NCBI GenBank assembly: GCA_030142905.1
Contig: JASJOG010000451.1
Location: 100,020 to 164,019, forward strand
Direction of reading: 5' to 3'
Origin: Heliopora coerulea
Taxonomy: Eukaryota; Cnidaria; Anthozoa; Scleralcyonacea; Helioporidae
DNA length: 64,000 nt
Below the pieces are notes generated by a model. It was given only the letters and a program-made list of their open reading frames with translations. It was not told the DNA's origin and did no database searches. Positions 1 through 27,504 of the stretch are shown here, one piece after another. The first letter of the stretch is position 1, and every line of letters starts with the position of its first letter. The translations under genes were made by a program, and so were the position numbers.

Positions 1-3000
1 TGAAAACTAAGGAAAACATAAACATAGAAAAAAGTGAACCAAGCCCAAACAACTCTTCATCAACCTCAAGTCCATCTGTTACCAATAGCCCACCATTTAA
101 AAAAAAGGTAATAGTAAACTAATTCAATTTGAAACTGGGAATAGTCAGTTGGAGATTTGCCATAAAATGCTTAACTCTTTCCCAATGATGGTAGCTCCTT
201 AGTAGTTTTGTCTAGTAAATGGCAGGTGCTATTACCAGTACTGGTACTTGTGAAGGTGGGAACTTTTTATATGCAAAGGGACAAAACATCATTACCTCAT
301 TCCAGGATGCAACAGCTCTTTAGTACCTCAGGTGGGCCGATGCCTGATTATTGCACTCATTGAGGAGAGATCCACCATTTAGAAAGAGGTAGACATTGTT
401 ACACTATGTTCCCACACCTCATCTGTTTTGTCTTATGACTGACAAACTTTGCACTTCTTGTTTTTCATTCTCTTTCTCAAGTTGTAAGACCACTCTTTTT
501 ATGTCAAAACACAAGCTACCTTTTGTACTAAATATATCACAGTTCAAAACTACCATCAAGGTAGTACAGTTTGCCAATGGTAGTAGAGGCCCAAAATCTT
601 TTTGTGTTTGAGCATGTTGGCTTAGAGCAAATGTTTTGCATTTTCATGAATTCCATAGCTATAAAAAAAAACTATGAACAACCAACAATTTGATTAACTT
701 ATAAAAAACATAACCTGAAATCTAGCTTCTTGTAAAATAAAAGATTTGGATTTTAAACCATCAAACTTTTAAATATTGTTTTGAGCCATTAAATTTTGTT
801 ATATTGTTTTTAACCCATCAAAGGGCAAGGGTGCACATTAGAATTTTGGTCTGGCTGGCTAGTGCCAGATCATGTTATTCAGCATGCTGGAGTACCTGCC
901 TCTTAATGGATTAATTGGAATCATGAAATTATAAAGATGTTAGTTTCCAGATTGCATTTTGTTTCTGTATAGAGAACTCTAAGTCTGCTTAAAGCAAACT
1001 TTGGGTGCCATGCCCCTTGAACTCCTTTGATGCAGCCTGTATTCACAAAATTGCTGTTCATTGTTTAAATTAGTGTGTTTCCACAGCAAGGTAAAATTCT
1101 GTAATATATTATGTTTTCACCTGAAATTCCTCTCATAAAACACCATCTTGTATCAGTTATTTTTGTGTGATGGCCTTCTTAGATCATTTTATTCATTATT
1201 GCTTGTATCCATGTAACATTATTAAGGTGTCATATCATTGACACCTTACATGTCAATTGTAAAAACAATGTTAGTACACCTGATATACCACAGCTGAAAA
1301 GAGGAAGTTGAACATACCTAGTCAATCAGTGAAATTTAACAAATGTTCATAATCAGATGACTTAAAGCTGTAAAACTTAATTGGTGTTGCATTTTTTTGA
1401 GGTACAACTGAGAACTTTTTACCAGTTACCAAAGTTGATTAGTTTGCTCTTTCTTGTTCTGCCATAGGTAAATTGAGGTAGTGAAATAATTTTACTTATG
1501 GTTGTAGTTATTGAAAGCAACTAAGGGCTGTAAATTATCCCAGCCTATAATCATTGTTATTTGTTCAACACCATTTCACTGTTATTTGTACTGGGAATCT
1601 CTTTCAAGGTAAAGTTGACTGACAGCCAGATCTTTATTCCAACAGAAAAGGCCTGGCCATAATCCAAAATTGGCAGAGTTTCAGTTTTGACTTCAATTTA
1701 CTAAAAAAAGTTTAGCTGTAGCCTCAACTGTTCTAGAGACCAACGAAAGAGATACTGATCTATATCTGGTGTAGAAGTTTGAGCTAAAGAGGATGTTTGC
1801 ATTTTATATCACAAAGATTGAATGTTAATAATTGTTATAAAGCTTAAAAAATATCGTTAAATGTGCACATTTATGAATTTACTTAAAGATACAAGCTATT
1901 TTAGCTGAGTAAATTGAGCCAAAAATTTATCTATAGTAAACCAGGACAGATTACTTGCTAGACAAGAATACAAATGTATATTTCTTTTGACCTTTCTGCT
2001 TGAATTGAAAGAGTTTTCATTGATCAGAAAATGAATTTGAAGAAAAAATGATATTCATAGTGTTTGCCTAAAAGGTACATTTAGCACATGTGGCTGTGAT
2101 GAATAACTTAAACAACTTTATTTGAATAGGGTAACACATGACAGTAATAATTGATAAACAATCCACTGCTGCGATAAGTCTAACTTTTTCAGATTAAACT
2201 TGAATTTAATTAGTAAATTGCTAATAAAGATAAAGAATTTACTGTAGACCTAACTTGCCACTGTCCAACTTTTTGCTTTTGAGAACTCAAACAATACCAT
2301 GATTATATAATTTAAAATTCTTTCTTTTTAACATTTGCTTATGCATATAAATGTGAAGAATTATAAATTTTTCCTCTTTTGAGGAAATCTAAATTTTAAA
2401 TAATTATTTGAATAATAATTATCAAAAATAAAAATTGAATTAATCATTGTACTGTCATGAGCAAATGCTAGAGGTATAAATTCCACAATACTTATTTTTA
2501 TTGACAGAGAATTAGCAGCAAAGGTGCAGATGCAGGGAAATCTCCATCAGTTTCATGCTTGGCAACAAATGTATCCCAGTCAGGTATCGATTTGCATCTT
2601 CATGAGATACAGTTCACTATATTTTCATCATTATTAAAAATGTCAGCTTATAGTTAGACTGTAACTGGGCAATAGATATTACTTACAAGTTATTATTCAT
2701 GGTATTGAAGTTTTACAGCAAAACTAGGCCAAGAGTTCTTGTTCTGAGTACATAAGTTGGTTGCAATTTTGATTAATTACATTGTAACTTTTACAGGAAA
2801 TTTTCCAAACCACCTGTTGAAAGTTCCTGACTCCCAGTTAAGTGCTGTGCATTCCTATTGGAAGATTATAATTATTAGCCAGTAGCAATGCCCAGCAGAG
2901 ATCAGGAAGGAAATTAATGGAATTTGGAAAATGTTTAACCCTTTCCTACATATTGTTGTTTTACAACAACCAAAACAATACAAATGAAAGAACAAAGCAA

Positions 3001-3866
3001 AAAAAGGGGGGGGGAAATCATGAATGAAAGGGTTAAGGAACTTGGAAGAATTTTGAAGAAACTTCAATGGAAATACTTAACTAGTTTGGCTATAACAAGT
3101 TATTTGTCTTTGTTTAGAGCCAGTTGAAACCAAACCTTTACCTCCACCCCCTCCAGTGACATCCACTCACATGGTCCCCTCCAGTATCAATAGTATGTCT
3201 TCAGTTGAACCACCAGTAGTGGAAAATGTGAGTCCAGCTGTGACATTGGATACATTACCAGTTAACCCAGCCAGTCTTCCAGGAACCAGTTCATACACTG
3301 TGTTTTCATCTACGACAAGTATGTCTAGTAACCTTTCAAAAATAGCACCAGTTCCAAGTGTAGTCATTCAGCCTCATGTTCACTCTACATCATTTGTAAA
3401 CAATCTAATACCACACAACTCCTTTCTACCTGGGACATACAATGGTGCTAACTTTGGTGTAATCCCTAAAGGACAAGGAGCAGAGTCTATCATACCAGCT
3501 TCTAAAAACTCCAGTTACTTGCCTCCAACTCAAAAAGTTGAATCTTTATATCCTGTACCACCAAGTACCATCCCAACTGCACAGAATCCAACCAGTTTTG
3601 GACAAGCATTCTCAAATATTCCTCCTCCATTATTGCCACCCCATCAACCACCACCCCAGCATCCTCAACCACACCAACTTTTTCCTTCCCATCATCAGCT
3701 CCCTCCTCAGCAAAATGTACCTCCTATGACACTCCCCCCTCATATGATGAATAACCAGATGCCACCTACAGTACCTGGGGGAAATAACCAAAACTGGCAT
3801 TCAGTTTATAGTAGACCCCCATCTAATAACCAGCCAATGGGGACTGGTGGAGGGTGGTTAAGGTGA
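1..3866 (+). CDS. 3' end of an unrecognised gene with a Ser/Pro-rich C-terminal tail (partial, three exons)
   Basis: Three exons join in phase: up to 107 (donor AAG|gtaata), 2508-2583 and 3118-3866, with the stop TGA at 3864-3866. The first visible exon encodes a Ser/Thr/Asn-rich stretch ending in PPFKKK. The second encodes RISSKGADAGKSPS. The long last exon encodes about 250 residues of low-complexity Ser/Thr/Pro/Gln/His sequence with a poly-Pro/His segment and a glycine-rich end (GTGGGWLR). No catalytic or folded domain is visible; the folded part must lie upstream of the window. Tails like this are common in nuclear RNA-processing and transcription proteins, but nothing here identifies the family and I do not name it. 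An AATAAA at 4425-4430 is a plausible polyadenylation signal. The exon structure is well supported by splice sites and phase; the function is unknown. Confidence 0.75.
811..890 (+). repeat. Degenerate dispersed repeat, 'aacccattaa...gctaatgccaga' family
   Basis: The words 'aacccatcaaagggcaaggg', 'gtgcacattagaatttt' and 'ctagtgccagat' occur in this order. The same word order recurs at 30791-30865 and 31046-31130, and in reverse at 19000-19062 and 43135-43200. It is an old interspersed repeat in the first intron seen here. No terminal repeats or coding capacity are visible. Confidence 0.5.
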
Positions 3867-4424
3867 CAGGCATGCTAACATATATTGTTCAGTTCAAGTT
3901 TGTTTATCAAATTACGAAAGCAGACATTATTACAAATACATTGCTCAAAGGTTGACTTACCTGATTTCCATTTGTTTTTGTAAACCACTGTACATTTCGT
4001 ACCATTAATGTCATGGTAATAGTCTGGTAGTATTGTGGCTAGATTTGCTTCTCAGTACTGTGTTTTACCCCTGTTTTTGGTGGGACTGATTAGAGGGTAA
4101 AAAGGTTTTTGTCCCCTTTAGAAATTTCAAGGTCTTTATTCTCAAATCCATAAAAAACTAGATAAACAAATTACAGCACCATGTAGATCTGCAACTACTG
4201 TTTTGCTGTCTGTAATGTCTGCAGGATATTATCATTTTGTTGGCTATTATGTGATAGGACATCAAGACTTGTAGGAAAGTTCTCTGATACATTTTGGTGT
4301 ACTGTAACTAAATTACATTCCACAGCAAAATCCAATCCCTGGCACTCAGTGTCTCAAATTTCCAAGCATTTTGCCTTCCAAAATTAATGTCAATTAAAAT
4401 AGCTTCAACATGCTATTTAATAGC

Positions 4425-4430
4425 AATAAA
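4425..4430 (+). terminator. Candidate polyadenylation signal of the Pro-rich-tail gene
   Basis: AATAAA lies about 560 bases after the stop codon at 3866. The convergent CCDC85 gene has an AATAAA on the opposite strand at 4135-4140, so the two 3' UTRs may overlap. The rest of 3867-4898 shows no gene or recognisable repeat. Confidence 0.4.
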
Positions 4431-4898
4431 TATTACTCCTTATCTTACAATACTTCTTTTAAAAACAGAGTTAAAAAAGCAGCCATGAACATGGTCTGGT
4501 TAGTAGGAACAAATCTTGACATTTTTCTTCTGAAAAAATTTTTAGGTTTTACTCCATTCTCCTTGTTCTGTTAAAACTCAAAATGATTTTTGATAATTTC
4601 TTATCTCAATTTCAGCTTTTTTTTTTGTTTTTTAAAAAAAAAGTGAAAAATTTACTTTAACTCAGTTCCAATCAGTCTTAGTCAGAGACCATCAGGACCT
4701 ACTTTAAACTCACTGGGAATATCAGTGCTGTGTTTGGCACAGGAGAAAATAAAATAATTATGTACATTGTTCCAGCACGTGTACTTCAATAGCTCCTCTC
4801 GTATAAAATACACTTGACTTCATATAACACCACAGAATATCAACCTCTTCAGAACTTGTTGTTTTATAATATCTTCAGTTGCACAGGTGCCAACATCT

Positions 4899-7800
4899 CT
4901 ATAACAAATCTTCATAGATTACATCATCTGCATAGCCATCTGTTGATGTGTAATTTTCACCAACACTGTATGAGGGGTCATCACCTGATAACTTTCTCCA
5001 AACCACCTTTTGACAGATAAAGTAATTAATGTGAGAGTCAAACTTAATCAAAGACATCACAAATGTGGCCAATGATGGATGGCAAATGTGTGTCAATAGT
5101 AAAAAATTTTCATTAATTTTCTTGTCAGTTTTGGCCAACAATTGAACTCACAGAAATTGGCCAGCAGTTACAAAATGTCAGGGCCAAGGAATTCAAATTA
5201 TAAACATACCTCTCTACCTCTTACAATATTTGTCACTGGAAATAGATTTCTCAAACTCATTAGTAACTCATAAAGCAAAAACAAAAGAAATACATAATTA
5301 ATCAGTATTTAGAAATCGGAGGAAGGTTACAGCTGAATTTTTCCAACTTTTGGCTGGATTTTCACCTAAAATACTGGTTTGTTTGAGAAGTAATTTCAAA
5401 CACTTGTTTAGTGTTCTTCCTCCAATTTCTACATACCTTGAAACTCATTAAAAAAAACTCGGCTTTGCCTTGTTTTTCAACTCATTTCTCGGTATCTAGA
5501 AATTGGAGGAAGAACACCAACTTGTACTTGAAATGTTACATCTATGTTGAAAAAAGAACTCTATATATCATTCTAATATAATGAAGTAAGCAACCCTAGA
5601 TATCTCAACACAGTCTATTGTATATGTTGACCATCTCTAGTGCTACCATTCCAATAGTACATCTGTACATGTTGGGCGTGGTTGGATGCCTACTCTTTAA
5701 GACTGTAAAAGTTTGACCAAGGTAAAACGAAAAATATTGTCCTACAATAGACAATTTTCAATGCTATATCACAGGACTTCTGTCTTTGGATGAAAAATTT
5801 TAAATTTGACTCCATAAACAGAATAAATGTAACCATGAGAAAACTGTGCATAATCATAGTTTGATTAATGAAGCACAATTTTAATTGTAAATTTTCAAGT
5901 TTAACTGAGTCATCTTCAGACTAAATATATTATACAATTATTCAATACAGTTGATGATTACAAATTACTATGAGCTATCATGTTCAACTGCCTGACGTTT
6001 ATTCTGTTTTTACTAAAAAATGTTAATAATATATTGGGAATATTATGCAATTTTGCAGCAGGAATACTTCTTACTGGTATAAATTAAAACTATTGGGACC
6101 AGCCTTGTCAAGACTATGATCTTCAGTTGCATTAGTTTTCTGACTGTCTCATTTATTGTACCATATTAGGCTATAGGGATGTAACAATACATTGAACTAT
6201 CAATTACCAGTAACTGCAATATTAAAGCATCAATAGTGATTTATTGATAGTGAAAAGGAAGCATCAAATACCATTGTGTTAGTTCAATAAACTATCAATA
6301 TTTGTGATTGTTTCTATACTTTTAATCATTTCAGCTTACCGTAATCAGAAAATGATGACACTTTTTTTACTCTTCTCCTCCACAATATTTGATTCCCAAT
6401 GATGAGAAAACTGCAGCTAACTGTTTTTCTTAGCTGCCATTTCAAATGCCACTTCATTATTATGACCCCCCCTCATAATTAATATGATCACAATAGTACA
6501 TCCACTATCACAGTACTATTGCAACAGTTAAAATTTTCCCAATAGTCAATCCTAGTTGAGGAGTAACTTGATGGTTAACAGCAGATTTCATGTTCGATGC
6601 CCATCAAGAAATTATAAATTGGCTTTCTGACATAATATGCAACTCTTTCTTTGTAGAATTATTCTCTCATTATTTTTACTATGTCTAAAATCAAGTGATT
6701 TTACTCACTCAAGGGAGACATTCATGGTAAACAACTAAACCTATTTAAATATTTCCTGAACAGAACAAAGACTTCTATCATTGTACTGCAGCTAAAATGC
6801 TAAATCTTTTCAAGGGAGGTGTCTAGATGTGAAAGAGTTAGCTTGTCTGCAGCTGTTTTTATTTTTAAAATAACTGGACGAATTATAGCTTGCATGGTCA
6901 GATATCAAAATGACAAAATAGTGAATGATAAAATACACAACAACAGTAACTCAACAGTAACAACTAAGTGAACAATTAATACAGTTAAATATTTTTTTAA
7001 AGCAATAAATTCAAGTTGCAAAAAAATCTTTACTTACATTACACATTTCCTTAATAACGGCTACTTCTGACTCCTTTAATGGTTTTTGTTTTTTATAAGG
7101 CTGTTCTTCTAGTTTTGAATGAATTTCCAAGACTTGCATGGCCCTACTTATATGATTAACAGATGAATCACTTTCAGCACTTGATGTTGAACCAAGACTC
7201 TACAGAATGTTAAGAAAAATTAAGCAATTTATATTACTATAACAACTTCACTCATGAAGAGACATTAAATTGGCAAAGTAAAAGTTGGGCCTAATGCCCT
7301 TATAATTAAATATTTCAAAATCTGTCCTTACATTAGAATGGTATTTTTTTACTCCATTTCTAAGTATTCCATGATAAAGACTACCTAATGAAACAAAAGC
7401 AAGCATTGGCTAATGTTCAAAAGATGAGGAAATTTGAAGTATATTCTTGAGTTTGAAAATGCAAACCTTTTGGTCCGTCAGACACTAAGTCAAGTGGTAC
7501 ATGTTTTGGTTTGTCATCATCAGATTCCTAGACAAGGAAATAATGCTATGTGTCAGGTAACACATTTCTGCTGTGATGTCCAGCATTTAGTCTAGAAGGT
7601 CTGTTTTAAGGGTTTGGTGAAGTGTCTATCAGTTGCTCCCATAATTTCCTGTAAAAACCAACTGTGGGATGTAACTCTATGTTAACAACCAAAATAGTTG
7701 AGACAAAAAGTGATTTTTGCAATCAAAAAGGGAGCTAGGAGTTAAGTTTCTTGTTGCATGTATTACTCTTGGGAAGGAACGTAATTTGTTAATCTTGTAT

Positions 7801-9672
7801 AGTGAGCAAGGAGTAGATATGCAGGTATTATTAAGCTGTGAACATTTACGAATATGGATTGTAAAGCAATTATGCACCAGTTTTACTGATAAGAGAGTGA
7901 ATGACTTACACTAACTTCATCAGGTTCTACAAAAGACACTTTCTTTTTTTTCCCATTGACCTTGCCCCTCTGTTCAGAATCCTATAAGCAAAGGAAGAAG
8001 TTATATTGTCTGGAGAACTAGTCAAAAGCTAGACACCTCAACTAAGATTTACTGAGGGCAGTGAAACTTAAAGGTACCAAGTTATTCATCTCAACTTTCT
8101 TATACGCCAAAAAATTCCAATTGGCTAAAAATCCCTCTAAACCATTGAGAGACAATCAGATAAGTTCCCTATAGCTTGTCTGTTCACTATTCCTCTGAAT
8201 GTTGATGAATATGTTTACTTCAAAGCATGGAAATCAGTTCTTAAGAATCAGTTCACTTCGATCGGCTCTAAAAGGTAACATCAATGTTTAATTTCACTGA
8301 TATGTAATTATTTACCAAAGGACTAGAAAAAGATTCAAACTGTACAGCCATCGAATAAATTTTAATAAAAATTTTGATGTACGGAGTAAACAATGTCACA
8401 CTTGTCACCTTGAAAATAAATGCTTGTCATTCTCCAGACACGACAAGAACAACGGCCCATCCAGTCAAACGAAGCAATCAACCCAGGAAAAGAACGCAAT
8501 GACCACGTTGATACTTGCACCTGATAGATGGGCCCAACTTCACGTCAAAATCATGCCCATCTACTCACTGTTTCTTCATAATGTTGACGACAATTATAAA
8601 TTAATATCGAAAGTACAGTACGAGTCTCGTGAATGACAAAACACGAAGATATCGCTGGTGTGAGTGTTGAAGGGTTACCGGAAATGCTTCTATTACAGAA
8701 CAATTATCTCCTTGACGTTACTGGAGTGATGTTGCAGAGGAAACAATCACATTCATTTACCTTTGAAAAACCATTTCCATTTGGAGCAAATAAAGGACTA
8801 TCCTCATCTGTGCCGTTTTTTTCTAAAATAATAAAGTTTTAAAAAATGCAACTCAAATGAACGTGTTTTCAGACAGCTTGCAAAACATGAAATATGAACG
8901 TTATGCGGGCATACATTCAAGCTGCCTTCATAAACCACGTTTATACTTTAAAAAAATAAACCAACTGTCATCTGTTTCCCCAAGTTGAAAAACTTCCCAG
9001 TCACAACCAAATACTTGAAAATCAACATACGTCACAACTAGTTTTTAGTTCAGCATAAATGTGAGGAAACGACAAAGACATACCCGTTCTATTGTCATTA
9101 ATGTCTGTATCATATTCGAGATCGACGACGTCAGTGGGTGAACTCATTGTTGAATGCTTGGGCTCGAGTTCACTACGTTTTGATTCAAGAGAGATAGGTT
9201 GGGAACATCGAATACACACATACTCCCTCTTTGAATTGTCCCCCGCTAACCTTTCCTCCAAATCCCGACACAGCCTCTTAAGATTTAGATTTTCAGCTGT
9301 AATTGTTTCTTGTTGTGAGTTCAACAAGTTAATTTCCTCTTGATAGGAGTTCTCTTTGGATTGAAGCGTCGAAGAGGTATATCGACCGAAGTTTTGCCAT
9401 TCCCTGGCCAACCTTCGGCACTTTTGTCGATCATCGTCCAGATAACAACACAAATCGCGTAATTCTTCTAAGTCTGTTTGTAACTTGTCGTTAACTTGTT
9501 TCAGTAATCGTATTTCCTCAACGTGAACATCCATGCGTGAGTTAAAGTCCTTCATAACTTCATTCTTCTGTCTCATTAGCCTAATCTTTTCCTCTTCGCA
9601 TTTTGCCAATTGTTCAGTCAAGTGGACGTTATCTTCACCTGTCTCGTTCTTTAACGTCCGACTTTCATCCAT
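4899..9672 (-). CDS. CCDC85: CCDC85-family coiled-coil protein
   Basis: Exons on the minus strand: 9672-9031, 7981-7910, 7527-7467, 7384-7332, 7199-7038 and 5006-4899, giving 365 residues in continuous phase. The first exon holds the CCDC85 hallmark: heptads leading into LCCYLDDDRQKCRRLAREWQ and FGRYT, then a second coiled coil. The last two exons carry the conserved C-terminal block: AMQVLEIHSKLEEQ, VIKEMCN and VVWRKL. In vertebrates the family comprises CCDC85A, B (DIPA) and C, adaptor proteins linked to cell junctions, beta-catenin and transcriptional repression; one ancestral-type gene is expected here. The ATG at 9672 is the first in frame. A further exon-like segment at 8761-8822 does not fit the phase of the first donor (see findings). 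The gene diverges from COQ8. Confidence 0.9.
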
Positions 9673-10451
9673 ATTAGAAAACCAACCCAAGTTATTTCAA
9701 AGTATTAACGTTGCTCTGTACGAGCGTACACTCTGACAACAAGTAGTCTCTTTTAATGAGGTGTAACGATTCTATAAATAGGACGTGTGCCGTAGCTGCA
9801 TACGTCCGCAAAGGAAAAAAAATTTACAATCTGATCCAATAAAGGGTTAACCGTTTAACCTCCAGTAGGGTGACGTCGTGTCAACGTTATGCTTTATCCT
9901 TATCAATATTCACGAGGGATTTTTTTGCCGGGACAGAGAGGTGCAAGATGTTTTCTCGCCGATTTACGATGTTTTTTGTTGACCATAGTACTTGGATGGT
10001 ATCTTAGTTCTTTGTCGGAGTCTTTTGCAAGGTCTTTTTTCCTACAAAAGGTAGCTCGCAGGGTTTATGTTTTTTTTTCCTTTTTTAATTTTATTTTTTT
10101 ATTTATTATTTTTTTTTCAAAACATTTACACCCCTGAAAATTAAAATGGTAGGCTTGAACTGGCTTGAACTTACTCTAATCCTCACCCCAAACCTCCAGG
10201 CTCCGACCGCAGCGCTCCTACTAAGGTGGTGCCCAGTCGCCTGTGTAGGCTGTGCGGTATTTTCGCAGTATGAATCATGTTGGCGGCGTACTCTTCCAGT
10301 ATTTTTCCTCGGGTAGATCGGCCGTTTTCATAGTGTAAAGACTTTCGAACGGTAAAAGAGTAGTGTTTTATGGAAATATTTTGTCTGTATGTCCCTCATT
10401 AATTTTCGTTGGTCATACTTTCTGTCTAGATATTGGTAAGTTTAATGAAGA
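9673..10451. promoter_or_regulatory. Shared divergent promoter region of CCDC85 and COQ8
   Basis: 779 bp separate the two start codons of these divergently transcribed genes, so both promoters must lie here. A TATA-like TATTTATAG is readable on the minus strand near 9771-9783, about 100 bases upstream of the CCDC85 ATG. There is a T-rich run at about 10065-10115 and an otherwise GC-richer stretch at 10200-10320. No gene is seen inside. Transcription start sites cannot be placed from sequence alone. Confidence 0.55.
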
Positions 10452-24306
<13,855 letters not shown>

Positions 24307-25237
24307 ACACGAGTCATTAAAAACAACAAATGCTAGTTGTGATGTTCCTTACAAGCATGCGATCGACGCCGAACCACTACTACGGTCACTTTTCCGTTGT
24401 AGTGAGTGCACTGAGAGAACCTCGACCTACTAATTCAGCATTACTTTGTCATAGTATGATATTGACTATTATGTACAGATCTGTTGTACATGTGAACATA
24501 GATTTCCAGTATGTCGCACCTATTAATTTCCTTGCATTCGCTTACTATTTCCACTGCATACTTCTCATGCTGATGTTTTTACTGCAGTAAATTTAACATA
24601 TTGTATTGCATGTACTACTTTCAATGTATAATCATTTGATAAGTTATCTTGCGTACGGTACAGAAGTGATTGTGGAATATAGATCAATTGTCAAAGACTC
24701 TTGAGAACACAGTCAAATTAATCACGGTTGCGAGTGAAAAGGACTAAAGTTTTAGCCACTTGGCGACATCGAGACCAAGATTAAATCACCCTCATGACGT
24801 CATACGCTATGACTCTAGTGCTGTAAAATTTCTCAAGACGACAACTGGTGAAACATTTACATACGGCCGTTGCCTGTGAGGGCCCGTGGCAGTGCTGTGG
24901 AGGGCTGTCTGATCGTTTTCTCAAAATTGTACTCTCGGGTTTGAGTGGGTCTTAGATTAGCCAAAAGGATGGGCAAACTAACCTTGACCTTGACCTTGCA
25001 CATTGCTGGAGATACGGTTGTCTTCAATATTTCCCCTTCTGGAACATGGTCATATCTGAAAATCCGTCAGTGTTAAGTTGAAAAATGAAGTCGCTCTTGT
25101 TGTAGTCATCACAATGTTTGCAGATGTGTGAAAATAGTTTGTAATGATATTTAAGGTGGCAAGGTGAAACACGACAGGTGTACGTCAAAGTGAGGCCAAC
25201 AGGAAGTGTCTCTTTCAGTCTCTTCGAAGGAATCGAA
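24307..25237. other. Intergenic region between COQ8 and TMEM62
   Basis: 931 bp between tandem genes. It must hold the COQ8 3' UTR and the TMEM62 promoter. I see no repeat, canonical AATAAA or TATA box that I would call. Confidence 0.5.
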
Positions 25238-27455
25238 ATGGCATCAATAACCAAGTACTTTTTACCAATTTTTTTCATCATTTCTGTCACAATATTATCT
25301 TGGGCTGTAGTAATTATGGTGGACTATTATTCTGGTAAGGGGAAGAGCTTAAGTCCTCATAAGTTGTCTGATAAACCACCCTTTCCTGGCGGTAAGATGA
25401 AGAATATTTTTTGGCTTTTACAGGTACGTGTCCATTGATGTTTAAATTTAGGTCAAGCACATGTGGACCTTTGTATATTGTGACGTTGATACCTAAAAAT
25501 AAAACATATTCCGAAGAATAATGTCATCTTGAAAACTCAAGATATGAGTGAACACAAGATAAAACTATTGTTGAAGCTGTGATATTTCGACTTCATTTCA
25601 AAGTCATCCTCAGTTTCAACAATAGTTTTATATTGTATTGACTCATATCTTGAGTTTTCAAGATGACATTATTCTTCGGAATATGTTTTATTTTATACTT
25701 TTTGAAGTTGTCGGCTGGTCATGGTTTTTATGTTGATACCTCACCCTCCTTTTTAACTTAATCTTCAAATGTTAAAAATTATACTCGATAGTTACCATCA
25801 TCAATTGCAGGGCTTTTTAATTTCCTGATAAATTAGGTGATACCAGTACTTTCAGCTTACATAGTGCGGTGAATAAAATATAATTTGTGTGGCTTGAATT
25901 TGTAAATCCATTGTGGCAACAGCTTTCAGCCGTGCATGCCTTGAAGGCTCCATTTCTTTCAAAACGAAGTGTTATGTATTTTTAGTCATCAATGTAAATC
26001 CCAAGATAAATTCGTAAAATGAATGGTGATGAAGGTCCATTCTAAAATATTGTTACAATTGCATTGCAGGAAAACCATTCATTCTTAGGTAATATTTTTG
26101 TAATAAAATTCTCCTGTGAGCCAAATGCGATTTAATGTGCTTTATATCACAAATACGTCGTAAAATGTAAATTTATGTTGGTGTGCCTCTGCTTTTTTTA
26201 ACCATAATTTAATTCCTTGGCGTGACAGCATGGCAGAAAAATCTTTGTCAACGAACAGAATTACTGGAAGGCTGACTACCAACGAGAAAGTAAAACCAAA
26301 AGTGGTGTACATGCAGGTTTTTTACTAGCAAGTTTGAGTCTCGTTCACCCTGTATGAGGAAATTTGCAAGACAGTTTGAGTTTGATCAATGTCAAAGTGA
26401 TGTTGAAATCGCTATGGAAATGGACCAAAGTGTCCGCCACTTCTGGCTTCACTTTTTGATCCATCCAGTTACAGAAAGTTCATTGTTGTGAACTTCTACG
26501 GCGAAGAATCGGTGTTTAGTTTATCACAGCATAAAAACGTACTTTGTTTGTGAGTTCTAATATTTGCTTTCTCTATCCTTAGGTATCTGATATTCATATT
26601 AGTAAATTCCGTGATCCAAGCAGGCAAATTGATTTAAAATCTTTTTGTGATGAAAATATTGATATCATTAAACCAGTTGCAGTTTTGGTTACAGGTATGT
26701 ACAATGTTGGGTTACACATCCAAACTTGAAGTTGCTACAAAATAGTAGCAGAATGTGTCCAAATAGTGATCGTAGCACCTGGTTTTGTCAGCAAGGCACC
26801 ATTGGACATCATTCTTTTTGTGTTAATCAATGATGTGATTGTAGTAGCTTAGTAATTATATTCTTAATATGCACGCTCTCAAGCTGTTCTCTCAGAAAAA
26901 CTTTCTGAGTCCCTGACGGGAATTGAACCCGTAACCTTCTGATTGCCGGTGAGACACTCTAACCATTGAGCTACAAAGACTCAGATGGCAAGCGAAGGTT
27001 AAATTTGTGTACTGGTTTGTATAGATGGTAGATATGTACTGCCAGTCTGCAAGTCTCGATATGTTGTCTATTATTTTTTTGTGTTAATCAATGTGATTGT
27101 AGTAGCTTGGTCATTATATTCTTAATATGCACGCTCTCAAGCTGTTCTCTCAGAAAAACTTTCTGATTCCCTGGTGGTTAGAATGGTTAGAGCATCTCAT
27201 TGGCGATCAGAAGGTTATGGGTTCAATTCCCATCAGGGACTCGGAAAGTTTTTCTGAGAGAACAGCTTGAGAGTGTGCATATTAAGAATATAATTACCAA
27301 GCTACTACAATCACATCATTGATTAACACAAAAAAATAATAGACGACATATCAAGACTTGCAGACTGGCATTACATATGTCTACCATCTATATTATCAAC
27401 TTTATTTAAAGAGGGTAGCACGTAACAGTAAAAACTGACAAACCTGTGGCCCTCA

Positions 27456-27504
<49 letters not shown>

